Of a stretch of 22,729 bases of DNA, positions 20,028-22,729 are shown piece after piece (the first letter of the stretch is position 1; every line of letters begins with the position of its first letter). The notes below the pieces were generated by a model that did no database searches, was not told where the DNA came from, and was given only the letters and a program-made list of their open reading frames with translations. The position numbers and the translations under genes were made by a program. The stretch comes from Colimorpha sp045591485 (GTDB lineage Bacteria; Bacteroidota; Bacteroidia; Bacteroidales; P3). Where the stretch lies: contig JAZNSV010000211.1 of NCBI GenBank assembly GCA_045591485.1, positions 1-22,729 on the forward strand, in the 5' to 3' direction.

Positions 20028-22487
20028 TTACATCTGCGGCATGCCGCTGCCAGTGCCGGTGCCGTCGGAGCCGCCTTGGCGGGCCTTGCTTTCGAGCTCC
20101 ATCTTGCCGATGCGCCAGGTGAGGCCGAGGCTGACGAAGCGCGAGTCGAACTTGGTGCTGCCGGTGGTCTGGTACTGCGGTGCGGTGGTGTTGCTGCCCC
20201 ACTCGGTCCAGCCGAAGATGTCGTTGACGTTGAAGTAGACGCTCAACTGGCGGTCGAAGAAGTCGCTGCTCAGACCGAAGTCGACCCCCTTGTTGGCCAC
20301 GCTCATGCTGTAGAGGCCCAGCTGCGGCGAACGGTAGTGGGCGTTGGCGAAGACCTCAAGCTTGTTCCACAGCTTGGCCCACAAACGCATGCGGGCCGAC
20401 CAGCTGACGTGGTTATCGTTGAAGCCTTGATAGTTGTAGGCATAGTTGAACACCGAGGCGTTGAGGCTCACGTTGAAGAAGCCCGTGGGGCGGTACATGA
20501 TGTTGGCGTCGAGGCCCTCGGTGTGGCTGGAGCCGATATTGACGGGATAGGTGTAGTTGACCAGATAGGCACCGAAATAGGGGTCGGTGGTGGCGGCGGT
20601 CATGGTGCCGCGCTCGTCGGTGTTGGCGCGGAAGTAGGCATTGAGGCTCACCATGCCGAAGCCCGGCACAAACTGGCTGGCGGCAGCCTCCAGATTGTGG
20701 GTGTAGGTGCGCAGCAGAGCGGGGTTGCCGGTGCGGAAGCTGTAGTCGTCGTAGAGGCGGAAGTCATAGAGGTTCAGCAGGTCGGTGGGGTCTGAGTAGC
20801 GACGCGTGTAGCTGAGGCTGAAGTTGGCAAAGGTCTTGGTGCGGTAGCTGAGGTGAATCGAGGGCACCAGACCGAAGAGGGCGGTGTCAAGGAGTATCTG
20901 GTCGTTCATATCTGTGTGATGGACAGTGCCGTGCTGGAAGCGGCTCTCGCCGCGCAGGCCGAGCTTGGCGGTGAAGGAGCCCCAACGCTTCTGCAGGGTG
21001 ACGTAGGCCGACGGTGTCCAGCCTGTGCCCACGGAGTTGTAGCCGCGCAGATGCATGACGTCCCATGTCGAGCCGTCGGCGTTGAGGCTGTCGAGCAGCT
21101 GGTCGTGGGTGTTGTAGCTGTAGTCCACCTCGGCGCCGAGCTCCATCTCGATGTCGTGCTTGAAGGGATGCACATAGTCGGCGCCCAGGGTGAAGCCGGG
21201 ACCGAAGTAGGCCGACGAGCTATGGCGCTGGAAGTCGGTGAGTGCGGGGTTGGAGTAGTTGCGCCACATGGTGTCGCCCACGCCGGAGGTGCTGCCCCAG
21301 AGGTTGCCGCTGAGGCGCAAGGTGAGCTTGCGGCCGGTGGTGTCGAAGCGGTGCGAGAACCAGGCGCCGCCGTAGCCGCCACCGCCGAAGCCGCGGCTGA
21401 CGCTGCTATCGGCATAGCCGAGGTCGACGAGCGCGGGCAGGTACTCGCGGTAGATGTAGTGGCTCGTAGAGCCGCTGCGGCTCCAGTAGGGGTAGGCACC
21501 CACCCAGGCCGAGAGGTTGGTCATGCTGTCGATCTTCCAATTCATATTGAATCCCATGTAGCCGCCGGTGTTGCTGGAGCGGGTCTTGCCGGCATACTCC
21601 TGGTAGCGGCTGGTGTCGCCGTTGTCGTCGAAGAGGGTTGCCGTGCCGTCGTCCTCCATGTTGTGCTGACTGTAGCTGCCGTTGAGGTAGAGATTCATGT
21701 CGAACTTCTCGTTGGCGTAGACATACGAAACCCAGGGCGAGACGCTGGGCATGGTGTTGGCCCTCACGCCCAAGCAGAGCAGCTCGTTGCGCTTCACGGT
21801 CTGGTTGGTCACTATATTGATGACGCCGCCATTGGTCGAGTAGCGGGCCGAGGGGTTGGTGATGACCTCGATGCGCTCGATGGCGTTGGCAGGCAGGGTC
21901 TTGATGTACTGCTTCAGGGCCTCCTCGTTCATGTGCGAGGGCTGGTCGTTGATCCATATCTCGACGCTGCTGACGCCGCGGAGGGTGATGTTGCCCTCGG
22001 CATCGACCTCGACTCCCGGCGCGTTCTGCAGGGCGTCGCTGGCGGTACCGGTCTGTATGCTGGCGTCCTCACTGGTGTTGTACATATTCTTCTCGCCGTC
22101 CATGGCATAGAGGGGCTTCTCGTCGACCACCTCGACCTCGTCGAGCACGGTGCCACGCATCAGGCGGATTTCGACATTGCCCCTGTCGGCAATCTTGCCC
22201 ATGCTCTCCATATAGGTCTGATAGCCGACAAACGAAGCCTGCAGCAGGTAGGCTGTCGTGTCGGCCGCCTCGATGGCGAAACGCCCGTCCATACCCGTGG
22301 TGGCGCCACGCATGAATATGGTGTCGCTCGCACGCATGAGGGCCACGTTGACGAAAGGCATCGGCTCGCCGTCGGAGTCGACCACCCGGCCCCCAACCCT
22401 CACCATTTGCGCCTCGGCGGCACCCGCCACACTCATTATGGCCACCATTGCCAAGAGCACTCTTTTTTTCAATCTATTGATTTTCAT
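20028..22487 (-). CDS. TonB-receptor-like outer-membrane beta-barrel protein
   Basis: 819 residues. The signal peptide ends at about residue 26 (AGAAEA-Q). A carboxypeptidase-regulatory-like domain follows (about 29-110: VGGRVVDSDGEPMPFVNVAL, TGMDGRFAIEA, ASFVGYQTY). Then comes a plug-like domain (about 115-215: DALQNAPGVEVDAEGNITLRGVSSVEIWINDQP, ANAIERIEVITNPSARYSTNGGVINIVT). The remaining ~600 residues are an aromatic-rich beta-barrel ending in strands such as FVSLGLTWRIGKM and a Gly/Ser-rich tail. This is the layout of the 'outer membrane beta-barrel' relatives of TonB-dependent receptors. I see no clear TonB box. There is no SusD partner beside it, so it is unlikely to be a glycan SusC; the ligand is unknown. 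A good promoter lies just upstream. Confidence 0.9.
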   Translation of the reverse strand: MKINRLKKRVLLAMVAIMSVAGAAEAQMVRVGGRVVDSDGEPMPFVNVALMRASDTIFMRGATTGMDGRFAIEAADTTAYLLQASFVGYQTYMESMGKIADRGNVEIRLMRGTVLDEVEVVDEKPLYAMDGEKNMYNTSEDASIQTGTASDALQNAPGVEVDAEGNITLRGVSSVEIWINDQPSHMNEEALKQYIKTLPANAIERIEVITNPSARYSTNGGVINIVTNQTVKRNELLCLGVRANTMPSVSPWVSYVYANEKFDMNLYLNGSYSQHNMEDDGTATLFDDNGDTSRYQEYAGKTRSSNTGGYMGFNMNWKIDSMTNLSAWVGAYPYWSRSGSTSHYIYREYLPALVDLGYADSSVSRGFGGGGYGGAWFSHRFDTTGRKLTLRLSGNLWGSTSGVGDTMWRNYSNPALTDFQRHSSSAYFGPGFTLGADYVHPFKHDIEMELGAEVDYSYNTHDQLLDSLNADGSTWDVMHLRGYNSVGTGWTPSAYVTLQKRWGSFTAKLGLRGESRFQHGTVHHTDMNDQILLDTALFGLVPSIHLSYRTKTFANFSLSYTRRYSDPTDLLNLYDFRLYDDYSFRTGNPALLRTYTHNLEAAASQFVPGFGMVSLNAYFRANTDERGTMTAATTDPYFGAYLVNYTYPVNIGSSHTEGLDANIMYRPTGFFNVSLNASVFNYAYNYQGFNDNHVSWSARMRLWAKLWNKLEVFANAHYRSPQLGLYSMSVANKGVDFGLSSDFFDRQLSVYFNVNDIFGWTEWGSNTTAPQYQTTGSTKFDSRFVSLGLTWRIGKMELESKARQGGSDGTGTGSGMPQM

Positions 22488-22534
22488 AAGTTTTATATTA
22501 AATTGTTATCGTGTATTAGTTCACTAAGACACTG

Positions 22535-22565
22535 CAAAAGTAATACACCTTGTCGACATGGCAAA
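22535..22565 (-). promoter_or_regulatory. Promoter of the outer-membrane receptor gene
   Basis: On the minus strand TTTG (22565-22562) and TACTTTTG (22542-22535) are separated by 19 bp, a full Bacteroidota -33/-7 pair. The leader to the ATG at 22487 would be about 40 nt. Confidence 0.8.
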
Positions 22566-22663
22566 ATATTTAACATTTTTTAACTTTACTTAAGTTCAAC
22601 TCATAAATGCAACACTTTGGTCAAAAACAGAAAAAGGAGCGCGGAAGCCTTTAAACTTTCAAA

Positions 22664-22692
22664 GGAGAAGTGCAAAAAAATGCGGCTTCTCC
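22664..22692. repeat. Inverted repeat between divergent promoters
   Basis: GGAGAAG (22664-22670) pairs with CTTCTCC (22686-22692), with an inner GCA/TGC pair and an A7 loop. It touches the -33 region of the rightward promoter and could be an operator. An overlapping smaller hairpin, CCTTT/AAAGG, lies at 22649-22665. Confidence 0.45.
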
Positions 22693-22693
22693 C

Positions 22694-22720
22694 TTGATTG
22701 CGGAAAAATGTGTATCTTTG
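22694..22720 (+). promoter_or_regulatory. Rightward promoter for a gene beyond the window
   Basis: TATCTTTG (22713-22720) is a perfect -7 box, with TTG at 22694-22696 upstream. The first transcribed bases would be near the window end, so the gene itself is not visible. It is divergent from the outer-membrane receptor gene. Confidence 0.65.
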
Positions 22721-22729
22721 TGCTCCTTC

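Noticed and set aside
20028..22487. SusC of a polysaccharide utilisation locus
   Set aside because: No SusD-like lipoprotein, glycoside hydrolase or hybrid sensor is next to it, and the barrel and tail resemble the shorter outer-membrane beta-barrel group.

Overview
This window looks like chromosomal DNA of a member of the Bacteroidales (phylum Bacteroidota). The evidence is in the sequence. Several promoters have the Bacteroidota form (a TAnnTTTG box about 19 bp downstream of TTG/TTTG). There are lipoproteins whose post-cysteine residues look like a Bacteroidota surface-export signal, a BspA-like protein with a type IX secretion C-terminal domain, a large SusC/FecA-like outer-membrane barrel protein, and a long YidC with an extended periplasmic domain. 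Genes are rather GC-rich and spacers AT-rich. I cannot name a genus.

Layout. (1) 3-653, plus strand: the end of a Cas4/RecB-like nuclease. (2) 706-3846, minus strand, mostly small accessory genes: a lipoprotein, a DUF2442/DUF4160 pair, a secreted YD/RHS-like repeat protein, a CPCC zinc-ribbon protein, and an MNT-type nucleotidyltransferase. The nucleotidyltransferase overlaps by ATGA the first 22 codons of what seems to be a destroyed HEPN toxin partner. (3) 3875-6759, minus: a CstA-type carbon-starvation transporter and a beta-CASP RNase-like metallo-hydrolase. (4) 6823-11165, minus: an NhaD Na+/H+ antiporter, a membrane-anchored lysozyme-fold-like protein (ATGA overlap) and a BspA-like T9SS cargo with an eleven-unit decapeptide repeat. 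(5) 11261-13668, minus: a four-helix-bundle (S23/IVP family) protein and the YidC insertase. (6) 13669-14373: a 705-bp divergent spacer rich in palindromes. (7) 14374-14793, plus: a small lipoprotein, ending in a bidirectional terminator. (8) 14871-19473, minus: a compact Ytr-like operon with ABC ATPase, two paralogous permeases, a DUF4097-like lipoprotein, a YtrA-type GntR regulator and a second lipoprotein. (9) 19608-22487, minus: a YbjQ-family protein and a TonB-receptor-like outer-membrane protein. The right edge carries a divergent promoter pair.

Function. The ABC/GntR operon is probably an envelope-stress or antimicrobial-peptide response module. YidC, the outer-membrane barrel, the T9SS cargo, the lipoproteins and the lysozyme-like protein make most of this window envelope-related. 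NhaD and CstA add ion homeostasis and nutrient uptake.

The most unusual feature is in the spacers rather than in any gene. Between 11.1 and 20.1 kb nearly every gap of the minus-strand gene train holds a short tandem array (unit 7, 8 or 10 bp, never a multiple of 3). The arrays lie at or just behind stop codons, and their units contain stop trinucleotides. Two of them have exactly 13 heptads (91 bp) each and bracket the four-helix-bundle gene. The 705-bp spacer upstream of yidC also holds a 44-bp-arm palindrome built from 11-bp iterons and three 27-bp REP-like palindromes. I see no insertion sequence, CRISPR array, tRNA or rRNA.
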